Assembly (NCBI RefSeq): GCF_020921035.1
Contig: NC_063151.1
Location: forward strand, 23,008,934-23,072,933
Direction of reading: 5' to 3'
DNA from: Rhodamnia argentea
Taxonomy: Eukaryota > Streptophyta > Magnoliopsida > Myrtales > Myrtaceae
Length of the DNA: 64,000 nt
Shown here: piece by piece, positions 24,672-35,576 of the stretch
How the letters are laid out: each line of letters begins with the position of its first letter
How positions within the stretch are numbered: the first letter of the stretch is position 1
The notes under the pieces: generated by a model
What the model was told of the DNA's origin: nothing
Database searches by the model: none
Seen by the model: only the letters and a program-made list of their open reading frames with translations
Made by a program: the position numbers and the translations under genes

Positions 24672-26151
24672 ATGAGCTTTCTCGCCCATCAGGACCACCC
24701 TCAAGAGCCACCGGAAGGAGAACAAGCCCCGGTTCGAGAACGATCCGAAGAAGAAGAAGAAGATGAACACGACGAGGCATGCCCCGAGCGCCTGTTGCCC
24801 CAATTCCGCGTCCTCTGCTGCGGCAGCCCCAACCCCACGAAGCGGAGGAAGCTCCCCTTCTCTTCTCCTTCGCCGCTGGCTTCAAACCCCAAGAAGAGGC
24901 CCTCCTGCACCCTCCTCGACCGGGAGGACATCGACTACACGCTCCGCGGCTTTAGTAGTATCACCCTCCCCTCACTTCCCTCTAATCTCCAACGCACTAG
25001 CTCCGATCCAGTCCCGCTTGGCGCTTACAAGAGCGTGAATGGGTTTCTTGCGGCTCCGAGCAGCAGCGATCACGAAGGTGTGGGGTTTGACGGGGCAGTC
25101 TATACGTCGCCAAAGAAGCCTGTGTTTGGAGTCAATCCGGCAATGGCCACGACTCCTTTGCTGGGGAGGGCAAGCTCGTCACCCTCCTCGCTTCCCCCCA
25201 GGCCTCCGCTACAGAGAACTGTGTCGGACCCAACCCCACACCATTTCCCGGGGCCGATCAACTCGTTCTCCAGCGGCTCGAGCTCCAGCGGGGGTCGTGG
25301 CAGCGCGGAGGATAGTCCTAATTCCATGGTCCGTCTTTTCCAATCCTCTCGACGTTATTTTTCGGTGAAAAGATGCAAAATTTCATTCTGTTACGATCAC
25401 CTGAATGTCACACAATTGCTGGGAATTTTGATTTATTGTTTTCTGGTTCTTGAATGCCCTCTCTGACCATCAAAATACAACTTTTTTTCTTTCTTGATAC
25501 CGACTATACGCTTGTCAAGCATTCAAGTTACTTTAGTGGAGATTGGTTTTTGCAGTCTTCTGATGAATGATAGTTGTTTTCTTCCCTCTTCTTTTTGTCA
25601 TATTTGGAACTTTTCTTGTCTTGTGCAACACTAGGAACAGAGCAACATATTCTAAAATCAAGTGACAGAGCAATCGAATTCGTTTGTTATCTCGCGTGTT
25701 CTGATTTGTTGATTTGGATCTCATTTTTCTTTACTGCTGGTTTTCTCTTTTTAAACCAATGCAGAGGCTGAAGAGGATGAAGCATTGCCTTAATGAAATG
25801 GGCAAGTGGTGGGATCACGTGATGTGCGAAGCCGAAGAGGACGGGCCTTATACACAGGACAACACCCTGAGCACAGAGGTTTGATCTGATGTGCATAGGT
25901 TTTACATTTGTACTGATGATCGCGTAATGTCTTGGAATTCGGAGGAAAGATTTGTTGCCCTGATCTTTTCCTCCTTCTGTTTCGACTTGCGGATTGCGCA
26001 GCAGGTGGAGCGCAAAGCCAAGCAGGAGAATCAAGAAACGGTGAGCGTCGAGGTGGCCGGCGATTGCTTGTGCATCAATCTCGGTTGCACCTGCGGAAAG
26101 GGATTCCAGATTCTGATCTCTGGAAACAAGTGCTACTACAAGCTTGTGTGA
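24672..26151 (+). CDS. Plant protein of unknown function, three exons, Cys-containing C-terminus
   Basis: Predicted 306-aa soluble protein that I cannot name. Exons are 24672-25328, 25765-25878 and 26002-26151, all joined in phase 0. The N-terminal two thirds is low complexity: an acidic run (residues 25-33), basic patches (KRRK about 57-60) and many Ser/Pro. The phrase LQRT-S/V-SDP occurs twice (106-113 and 180-187) and resembles a phosphorylation or 14-3-3 site, which is inference. The last two exons look ordered: RLKRMKHCLNEMGKWWDHVM could be a helix, and the C-terminus DCLCINLGCTCGKGFQILIS then GNKCYYKLV has a tight cysteine cluster. No signal peptide or membrane segment is visible. Coding status is supported by phase-consistent introns, a TATA box and a CT leader. 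The exon 3 acceptor is a tandem GCAGCAG, so a 305-aa form is also possible. Confidence 0.82.
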
Positions 26152-27236
26152 GAACCCCATTTTGGTTGGATTGGTCCCCGAGAAAAAGAAGGCTTTCTTC
26201 ACCAAGTCCATGGATGAACATCTTACCTGAGAATCAAAGTTCTTGTTCTCTGTTTTCTTTCTTCTTCTTTACTCGGTCTTGGCACTCTTTGATTACTCTC
26301 TGTCACTGTCAAGGATCAGAAATTGCAGTTCGTCGTCACTTTTTGCAATCCCAGATGGGGATTGCCTTGTTCCTCTGTTGCTAGTGTGATAATGAAACAC
26401 AGACACTATTTGCATTCTTTTAATGGTTTCCTGATGCCGAGCTATTCGTTTGCCGCAATACCATCATCTAGTTTAAACCGATCGACCAATTTTGCCTTGA
26501 TTTCCTTCTAAGAAAGGTTTTTACACTCTAATGGTCATGTTTCTTGAAGTGAAAACATGCTCATTTCATAGTTTTGAGTGCCAAGAAAGTTCAGAGGTAG
26601 ACAACACTCATCAATTTCGTTCGCAGTACCTCAAAGGATTGGATTAGAACTTGCCTACCTTGCAATGATTCTTTTAGCACATTGAAGAGGAACAAATGCA
26701 AGCCTCGAACATGCGAAATTTTGTAAGGATATACAACAGAAGGAATGATGATCAAGAAAACTAAACACTAGAAACTTTGGAAAGTGTCTGCTAGAGTCTC
26801 AAAGATCAGCATTTGACCGATTTAAGGGATGATTGTCAAGCCACAATCATCAGATCAACCATCAATGCACACAAATTCGCAGGCCAATCGTTTGAGCGCG
26901 ATTGAATCTGATAATCTACCGAAATACACCTCCCGCATTGGGATATTTTGGGCGGGAGTTATATGGATATGTTTTAAGGTTTCAATGTCAATAGAATAGC
27001 GAAAGAAATGTTCAGAGAAAGAAATTCGGTTCGAGGCATAGCATGCTTGGCGCTCAAGTTAAGAGTGGATTTGTCCGATCTTCAATCCCGTCACCTTCTG
27101 ATCATCCCCATTTCTTTCTTTGTCCGATCTCCGATTAAATTCAATCTTTTGACATTCGAATCTTCTCCATTCACCCTCCGCACACAAATATAGCTGATGA
27201 TCCTTCACCTGACGTATGTGAATCCATTCCATCTAT
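26152..27236. other. 3' flank and spacer; no gene seen
   Basis: This contains the 3' UTR of the preceding gene and unassigned spacer up to the LINE endonuclease relic. Short open frames on the plus strand show no family features. Confidence 0.5.
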
Positions 27237-27819
27237 TTGTACCTGGGAGTCATATGGCGGCAGAGGGCAGGGGAAGCTTCCTGGATAGAAGGACCAGCCA
27301 GATGGAAAAAAAGGGAGGGTGCCACTGTTTCATTCCAATTTGAAGTGGCTTTGGAGAATTGGGGAAGGGACGTTAGAGTACCCTGGATCTATTGCAACCC
27401 TGATTTCCATGAGAAGCAAAAGAGAATTGGCAAGTTTTATCGGAAGTGGCGGCTTCGATCATTCGTCCTTGGCGTTTGCGCGGGAGATTTTGAGGAAATA
27501 AATAGCACTGTAGAGAAGAGTGAAGGCGACACGAAATCGGCCAGATGCATGGACAGCTTCTAATGCCATGGTTTTCGACACTGCTCGAGATGGACCTGGT
27601 CTATGAGGTTGAAAAGATTCATCTGGTGTGATAAGATAACAGGGAGGATGGGATCATAAGGGAAAGGCTGGGTAGAGAGGCCTTAGCTAATGTTGCATGG
27701 AGAGAAGCCTGTTTCCAATAACTTGCAGCATGGTGACGCTTAGTTAGATGAGTCGTGGTTACAAGAAAAGAGATTCACCGGCATCGACGAGCTCGTGTCA
27801 ATTAGATCAACAACAGAGA

Positions 27820-27830
<11 letters not shown>
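27237..27830 (+). pseudogene. LINE endonuclease domain relic
   Basis: One frame gives WIYCNPDFHEKQKRIGKFYRKW, then VCAGDFEEINSTVEKSEGD and MDSF. These correspond to the plant LINE endonuclease phrases of the type VYGNPDFHEKQ and CAGDFNEIL-EK-GG. After a stop and frame changes, pieces resembling FTWC-K-TGR, ERLDRALANVAWRE and WVVTHL follow (ANVAWREAC is clear). Several stops and frameshifts make it inactive. No reverse transcriptase follows within the window. A (TA)n tract ends it. Confidence 0.7.

Positions 27831-27862
<32 letters not shown>
27827..27862. repeat. (TA)n microsatellite
   Basis: About 17 uninterrupted TA units lie directly after the LINE endonuclease relic. Confidence 0.9.
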
Positions 27863-27865
<3 letters not shown>

Positions 27866-28074
27866 CAAGCGATATAAGCGATCGCTTTTATGAAGCAGCT
27901 TTTCAATTGTTATATTTTTCAATTAATTCAAGAGAGAGATAAGAGATGCCACCCATCTTGAGAAATGGTGAGAATTTGCAAGCCCTGCTAAAATAGGCCC
28001 CGTCACAAAGCCCAAGCAAGGGCTGCAACCTTTGCTGTCATATCTGTTAAGGGCCACAACAACCTTCGTAAATG

Positions 28075-28560
28075 AATTTAGGAAAATTATCGAAAAAGTT
28101 CTAAATCTATTGCTCATAAACTTTTTAGTTTTGTCGATTTAGCCATAAACCTTTACACGATTTTACAATTGAGTCCGTCCGACCAAATTTGACTAATATC
28201 GTCGACGTGGACACCAGCTGCCCTACGTGGCACAATAGGCGTTAGGGTGGACAAATTTTTTAAATAATACTTTACTATTATTTTGAATTTATTGTATTTA
28301 TTTATTTATTTATTTATTTTTCATTTTTTTTCTGTTCAAAGGGCCGCTCACTAGTTGAGAGCCGACGACCTCCGCCGACCACCGACGAGTGCTAGCGACC
28401 CCCGCTAGTCCCTAGGCGAGGGCTTCATGGCTTGCGGGGGTCGCTAGCACTCGTCGGTGGTCGGCGGAGGATGTCGGCCCTCAACTAGTGAGCGGCGTCC
28501 CATCGGAGATCACCGGTGCTTGGCTAGTGGCTTGCAGCCCCGCCTGATCATAACCATATG
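28075..28560. mobile_element. Fold-back element, family B, truncated, with long hairpin core
   Basis: The left terminus has the family B phrases: a gap-prone AT-rich lead, GATTTAGCCATAAACC, AATTGAGTCCGTCC, then ACGTGGACACC. The core at 28344-28496 is a long GC-rich inverted repeat: two arms of about 62 bp with only a few mismatches, separated by a loop of about 28 bp. The right terminus expected for the family was not found, so this copy appears truncated. Confidence 0.7.
28344..28496. repeat. Long near-perfect hairpin (arms about 62 bp)
   Basis: The left arm at 28344-28405 contains CTCACTAGTTGAGAGCCGAC and ends GCGACCCCCGC. The right arm at 28434-28496 starts GCGGGGGTCGC and ends CAACTAGTGAGCGGC. 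Only a few mismatches and one short slip separate the arms. Confidence 0.9.
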
Positions 28561-31160
28561 AAAACTAGGTTGACATAGACATCGCGGGTTTGACCGAGTC
28601 AAACGTGATTTCGACAACTAGAGACGCATAGATATGAACTCAAAAACGAAAGCCGACGCGCCGTCCACGAGAATGATCCCAACAAAGTCTTATGATGACT
28701 GGCAGGCTCACATCGATTCAGACCGCCCCAGGCCGCACCATCTCTATCCCATCCATACGGCCCGACCTGGGCTTTCATCGGAATTTCCGAGAACGATAAT
28801 CACATGTCCGGTTCGAGCCCACGTCGTCATCGTGTCTACGGAGACGTCTGTGCTGGAGAGAGATTGCTGAAGCCTGCGAATCTCCTCTGATGGCGATCGC
28901 AGCCGCAATTTGTTTTGCCTTTGGTTCTTTCTTGGCGAGTCGGTGAGAAGTGGTCCTGCCCGCCGTCTTCTGAAAGCGAATCCCATCTCCCAAAAGAGCG
29001 GTACTGACTATTGGTCCTAATCGCTTGATCTCCTTCTACGGTAAGGTTAGAACTAGAAGTGATCATTGGGCTCGGGGACGAACCCGCTCTACATTCGAGT
29101 CCTACTTATTGTCTACGCCAACCTATCACCGTGCAATTATTCGGGCCGATCGGGCTCGACCGGGCTTAGGCTAAAGCTTGAAGAAGCTTCAACAAAGCCT
29201 GCGGTTGCGAATGAAAAACCTCATTCGTTAACTACGGATGCGTTTGGTTTCGCATTTTCTGAAAGTCCGTTGAGGAAAGTTTGGGGTGTTTGACAAGCAT
29301 TCCCAAACGACTTTAGACTGAAAGCTGGCCTTGGGAAGACTGAAGGCTTCAATTAATGAAAAATGCCAACTGTTTATTTTTCCCTCAAAATCTTACTAAA
29401 AATTGAAATTTTCCCATTTTAAAAAGTAAAACCCTAGATAGCCCCTCGTCGATATTGTTCGTCTTCTTCGAGCAAAGGTGGTTGGCAAGGGCCGACACGG
29501 CTAGATCTCGCCGGGGAAGGGCCGGTGAGATCGTGCGATCCAGGCGGCCCTAACTTCGACCTCGGCCTACGATGAAGGGCCATGTCCGACTCATTCATTC
29601 GTCAGGCCGATGATCGGGGCTAAATCTGATTATGGAGCAGTCGGGCTATGTATATGTATACTCATCACCTATTTCTGCTTTAGTGTACAGTTAGCGTTTC
29701 CATGAAAATTGAGAAGGGGGGGAAAAATCACTTTGCCAACCTAGATTCTTTGTATCTGGCAATTAGCTTAGCCAGTCAGATTCAAAAGAGACAAATTACT
29801 TGTGAAGAGGAAAATAGAATCTTCACGACAAAAAAAAAAGCAAAACAAAAAAGTTAAAAAAAAAAAAGGGCTTGAAGACAAATTCCACATTGTGGAAAAC
29901 ATGTCCCTAACTTTTCCTTTCTTTTTTATCTTTTAATGTCCTAAATTAATGTTCTAACTGCTCCTCGTGATTATCATAAGCTTTAATTTTCCCAATGTTT
30001 AACAGACAATCAATCTAATCAAACCTATGTCTGACATTGCTATCGTGAATTCTATACAAAGAATGACAAAACAAAAAAATTTTATTTTATTCCACGAATG
30101 GTCATTGTTTTTGTCAATTTGAATGCTTCAACAGTTCCAAATCTTAGTTCTTTTCCTTCTTTTTCGGCCGCCAACTTTACTTGACCTGTCCATGCCCTTT
30201 GTCGCTCGTGGCCTAGGGAAACTTCAGGTAAAGTTACGTCCATCGTTATCCAAACTCGCCTTGCTTCACATGCGTAGGTCATTGTCCTTTTAATTATTAG
30301 GGTTTCTTTCCAACCAAAAAAGATAAATTTATTGGGATTTCTCTAAACGTGTCACCAAACACTTTTTTGACTTGGCTTTCGATGGGTCGCATCACTAGGC
30401 ACGCCACAACATTCACACTCCAAATCAACAATACTCGAATAATCTGGTCGTTAAGCTTTATTTTCGATTTTTCCATGTATTTCGGCTGGTTCCGATCATC
30501 CCACAAGTATTGTTTATTAGGAAAAATTATAAAAAAAAAATCATAAACTTGTTATAATCATGTCAATTCAACCATAAATAGTGTGGTATTATCCAAGGCG
30601 AAGTCAAAAATCATTGCTCCTACTCGAAAAGTTCAAAAAAAATGAAGTTAGAACATGCACACAGTGAGGATGCAATATTCAAAATGACTAAAGAGATGAC
30701 TTTATCCAAAAAAGGAAATTCAGATTAAGTGAATCAAACCCTGAATATCAATATCTTTCTGCAGCACGTTTTCGACTTTGCATTTTTCAATGATCAAACC
30801 CCAAGGCCGGGTCGAATTTTGTCTTTAGGTGGTAGAAATCAAGTCCAATCCTACGTCAACGGGTGTGCTCTGCATGATACGAAAAATGAAGAGACGAGAA
30901 GTAGAAAGGTAACAAGAATGTCCAAAACTCCGAGCAGAGAATGTCTAACCAAGCAGAATTTAATTTCACACGACGTCGATAATCGGAGGAGTTGAGATGA
31001 TGCTCCTGTTTATTTCGTGAAAAATAAATGTGCACGTGGCAAGATGCAATTCAAATAAAGCTGCAAAACTTCAACATACAAATTGTCGATTTTCAAAGAT
31101 TTAGTATTTGATATGATAGGAAAAACCCAAGATGGCCAGAATTTTCCCCATTTTTCTAAT
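28561..31160. other. Repeat-derived spacer without recognised genes
   Basis: Mixed GC-rich and AT-rich blocks. A phrase near 29236 (GATGCGTTTGGTTTCGCATT) resembles the terminus of a hAT-like MITE, but its partner was not found. Open frames at 28634-29293, 30082-30282 and 30297-30546 show no family features. Confidence 0.45.
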
Positions 31161-31164
31161 GGAG

Positions 31165-31625
31165 AATAAAAAAAAGTCTTAAATTTATTGCAATTGTGAC
31201 AATTCAATTCTAAATATTTTTTTTTATAATTTAATCCTAAACCTTTTATATTTGTGTCATTTCAATTCATCATACCAATTTTGACCAGCCAACGCATACA
31301 TGAATTTTTTTCAAATAGTATTTTGATAATTGTTTTCTTTTTCTTTTTTCTTTATTCTTTTCTCTTTTCTTTAGTTTTTCCTTCCCCTGAACTTGGGGCC
31401 GGTGACCCTTGCCGGCCAAAAGCAATGGCCGGATGCCCTCAGGGCATCCGACCCTAAGTCCAAGGAGAAAGAAAAACTAAAGAAAAGAAGAAAAAAATTA
31501 TTAAGATATTAATAAAAAAATTTCATGTCAGTATTGATCGGTTCGAAATTAGTCGGACTGGTTGATTTGACACAAATACAAAATATTTAAAATTACATTG
31601 ATAAAAAAAAAATTAAAATCGAATT
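31165..31625. mobile_element. Fold-back element, family B
   Basis: The left end reads AAGTCTTAAATTTATTGCAA and continues with a string of phrases meaning 'no variation in letters but inverted' to the right end. The right half returns GGTTGATTTGACACAAATAC and AAATATTTAAAATTACATTG. Inside, a T/C-rich arm (31322-31385) mirrors an A/G-rich arm (31461-31500) around a GC-rich centre with GGATGCCCTCAGGGCATCC, a perfect short palindrome. Confidence 0.65.
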
Positions 31626-32744
31626 GACCCGGCCACGGAAGCCAAGCCGAAGAGGAATAGAAAAAGGAAAAAGAAGTGTAAACAGTGGGGGTAGACGGGT
31701 GGGGTGGGGTGCACCTGTCGTCGTCAACCTTAGATCTTGCGAGGAAAGACAACAACTTTTATCCACAAGTTTGAAAGGAAAAGTCGCAAGAGAAGACCAT
31801 CCCCCACCCCTAAGAAATCTCCATGTGGGGACACAACTCGATTTGGGGCATTGCACGTTGTCCTTGTCCTACCCTTTCGTTGGTCGTGCCCTAGCAAATC
31901 ATTTTCATCAGCATCTAAGTTCCCCTACTTGTTAAGAAGACAAAAAATACCTAAATCTCCACGTGGGGTACTCAGATTTCCCGTTGACCAAAGTGGTCCA
32001 CAAACTCATCCTCATCTTGATATCTCTTCTAGTTTACGGCAGCTAGGTTGCATGCAACATGGTTTCGACGAATAACGGGAAAAAATTGGAGATTTCACGG
32101 GGACCGATTGGCCGCCGGAAACCCTAAACTTACGAGGAATATCTCGATCTCAATGTGGACCGTCCGTCTCTAGTCGTACTTGGGAGGCATTTGGGTGACC
32201 GTAACGGCCCCTGCTAGCCCGAGATTACGTTCGCGGTGCGTCGTTGGGAGTGGGAATTAAAACGAGATGCATGGGGATCCGGCTTAGACCCGAAATAGAC
32301 AAGCCGATACGCCCTGTCAATTGTCGTGATCAATCTTCCAGATAGTCAATCGTAGGCTAGAATTTCATTCATTTTGGAGCAGATTTTTCTTTTGGGGGGA
32401 GTCAGATTTTTGGCCTAGATTATGTCGTGACTCTCGTGACACGCAATTTAAAGCTTGATTGACTATTCCTTGAGCAAGAATCCTTACATTCCGTTGCCTC
32501 TGTCTGCATTGCCATGCGAATCAGTGCGTTGTCGAACACTTGAACCAACTTTTTTCCTTCATTTGTATTTATTTGAACATGGGTCTGCTGCTTGGATTTT
32601 GAATTCTTGACTTCGGTTCAATATTGAAAAAAATTCGATTCGTCGAAACGTTGCAAAAATATCAAAGGCTTCCAAAATTTGCCTTATAATTTTCAAAGTC
32701 TGCAAATGTTAACGTGTTTCGGATTGGCGAAAAAAGGAAAAAAA
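31626..32744. other. Spacer between family B elements
   Basis: No gene was recognised. Overlapping frames at 31593-32075 on both strands lack motifs, and the sequence merges into AT-rich spacer. Confidence 0.45.
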
Positions 32745-33445
32745 ATCACAGAAAAAATCTTAAATATATTACATTGGTGCCAATTCACTCATCGATCTTT
32801 TAATTTGATCAATTTGATCCTAAAATTTTTGAGGATTTGCCAGTAATAAACCTTTCGATTGTGTCAATATAGTCCTAAGTATTTTGACGATTTGCCAATT
32901 AAAACATTCCCGTCTATTTTGGCAGAAAATCGCCGACCTGAATAAATTTTTTTTAAACCCTGGCCCAACATCCTTACCTAGTCCGGGCGAGGGCGCCGAG
33001 GCCCTCACTCGTGGCTGCAAGGGTTGCGACACCATGGTATCGACCAAGCGACAGTTGTCGGCGCCTCACTTGTTGTCGGCAAGGATTGGCCCAAGACCTC
33101 CCCGGCCTAGGGTTGGGGAAAAAAAGAAAAGCAGAATTTTAAAAAAAAAATCTTGAAAATTTTTGAAAAAATTAAAAATTTATCCATGTTAGCGCCAATC
33201 ATGCCATGTTGTACGGTCGGCATTGACTAGACCACCACATCAGCGATTTTAATCAAAATTGATTGAAAAGACTAAATTGATAAATCGCCAAAAGGTTTTG
33301 GACTAAATTGGTACAATTGAAATATTCATGACTAAATTGGCAAATCCTCAAAATGCTTAGGATTAATTTTCCAAATTAAAAGGCTTAAGACTGAATTGAC
33401 ACACGTGCAATTGGTTTAAGGTTTTTTTTATTAAATTTCCACGAA
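32745..33445. mobile_element. Fold-back element, family B, about 700 bp
   Basis: The left arm has phrases such as TGGTGCCAATTCACTCATCG, GATTTGCCAGTAATAAACC and CAGAAAATCGCCGACC. The right arm has the inverted forms: GACTAAATTGGCAAATCCTC, GACTGAATTGACAC and TTTTAATCAAAATTGATTG. The GC-rich core at 32960-33120 gives open frames on both strands that are not genes. Confidence 0.75.
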
Positions 33446-33599
33446 AAAGGCCACCCGTCGAGTTTTACCAATCAGTTACATACGAAGCGAGAAAAAAACA
33501 AAAATGTTGAACTAGACCATATCGATTTTTACTGCTGTCTATGGGTATTCATTTTCGCGGTAGATCGATAATAAATCAAAATTTCATTGGCAAGACCTC

Positions 33600-34295
33600 G
33601 ACTAGACTTTCCTCGTGAAAATTGTCCAAAAAGTCCTAAACAAATTGTTCTTTGATCAATTCAGTCATAATCATTTCAATTGTGCCGATTAATTCCTAAA
33701 ATTTTTCATATTTTGCCAATTGAGTCTATCCGGCAAACTTTGACCCGAAATTGCTAACGTGGCGGTCCGGTCGGTGCTATGCTGATTATCCTATGTGACG
33801 TACCGACGGTGACGTGGACTTTTTAAAAATTTCTGAGATTATTTTTTTTTCTCTTTCCTTTTTGCTGGTGGTCGGTCTTAGGTGATGCCGGAGAGGGCTA
33901 GGTAAGGGAGCCCTCATTGGCCACAGGTGAGGAATGGCCTTGCCTGGGCGATTGATGGCCACGATCAAGTGAGGGTTGGCCTCGCCTAGACGAGGATCGC
34001 CTCGCCTCGTGCCTCACTCGCGGCCTACCGGGATGACCCTCACTGGCACTTGTCAAAAAGAAAAGAAAAGAAGAGAACCGAAAAAGTTATTAAAAAATAT
34101 CCACGTCAATCCCTACTTTTACCACATGGGATGGCCAGCATCCACATTAGCAAATTTTCACTGGAATTATTTGGATAGAATCAATTGACAAAATGAAAAA
34201 AAAAAATTTGAATTTAATTGACACAATCGAAAGGTTTAAGACCGAGTTAATAAAAATACATTAGGTTTTTTAAGATTTTTTGGGCAATTTTTCCA
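33600..34295. mobile_element. Fold-back element, family B, about 700 bp
   Basis: The left end TCCAAAAAGTCCTAAACAAA is almost identical to the copy at 61555. It is followed by AATTGTGCCGATTAATTCC and AAATTGCTAACGTGGCGG. The right end returns AATTGACACAATCGAAAGG and TTTAAGACCGAGTTAATA. The GC-rich core has repeated GCCTCGCCT-type words. Confidence 0.75.
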
Positions 34296-35440
34296 TTTCT
34301 CTATATGTTCCTCCATGATAGATATACCTGTCGTACGCGGTACGGGGATAGAGCGAAGCTCGGGGGAGTCCGTAGTCAACCCCGTGACAAGATTGAGCTT
34401 CTTTAATTGACTAACGACGTGTTTAATTCTGCCTTGGGCTGACTCGCGGAAGCTTCCACTATTCAATTCGTTCGAAAGAAAACTCTGCCCAACAAAAAAA
34501 GGAAAACATGTACCAAAACATCTGCAGTTGCCTCAGATCAGAAAGATTGGATCGTAAAAGATTGGATCGTTCTTGTGCTGAAAAGGTTTTAGACTCAACT
34601 AGCTTAAGAAGTCTTTTTTCTTTTTTTTTTGCAAGTAGCTTTAGGTAAGTCAACAAATGTCAACATAAGAAAAGAAAGAATAGAAAGGAAAATAAAATAT
34701 AATTAGACTATGGTCAAACATGCAATCCACTCAGGTGAATTTCGTTAATCACCAATTGATTTTCTTCTTTTTCAATTTCACCGTACCAAAACGCAAGCAT
34801 GTGCTAAGCACTAACGTAAAATGCAGATTAAACTGAACCCTAACTTACCATTTTTCCACGTAATTGTTTGGAACTTGGTCCCTATGAAATGACACATAAT
34901 TTGGTCAGAGCCCAAGTCGTGCTTTAACTTCTTGTCCCCAGCCCATTTTTCGCAACAGGGTGGACTCCCCAAACCAAGTATGCACGCAAGTAGCCCAGAG
35001 GATGAGCCGTGTGAACATTCGGCAATCAACTCGTTCCTGTCCGGAAGAGAGGTCAATTTGAACACAAATTCCTCCATATCTAACAGTTATGCAATGAACC
35101 CTTCGTGCATAAATCTCAATAGTTTTCAAAACTTATAACGGATGTTTGTTGGATTCAATCATCCCGTTAAAAAGTCTCGCCGGTTTAAAGAAGAAAAGAG
35201 AATTCATAATACTCGACACACAATGAATGAGCCGAATCACTTAAATTTTCATTCACAAGCACCCTTCAATGGCCCTATGATGTTGATTTGCTTTCGGGCC
35301 CAAACCGTTCAAACCGGTGTGAACGCTCATCGGAGACGGCATCTTTTATATATTGAAAGGGGCACGCATGCATGATTTTTATTTATTGAAAAGGAGGCGC
35401 CTGTCGCGTATTACTGCATCAATGGCGGCTGGCAAAGTCC
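34296..35440. other. Spacer and distal promoter of the ERF gene
   Basis: No gene or named repeat was recognised. The last few hundred bases are the promoter region of the ERF gene. Confidence 0.45.
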
Positions 35441-35445
35441 TTTCA

Positions 35446-35451
35446 TATAAA
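35446..35451 (+). promoter_or_regulatory. TATA box of the ERF gene
   Basis: TATAAA in the context TTTCATATAAAGAAAAG. The expected transcription start near 35478 leaves about 120 nt of leader before the ATG at 35600, where family members would start. Confidence 0.55.
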
Positions 35452-35576
35452 GAAAAGTTCTGCTTCCCAAAACCTAAGAAGGAAAAAAGGGTTTTCTCTC
35501 TACACTTTGTAGAGATAAAGAGCAGTATCTGTGTAAACCAAGCAACCATCTCTTTTCATTCATAATTCGATCCTTT

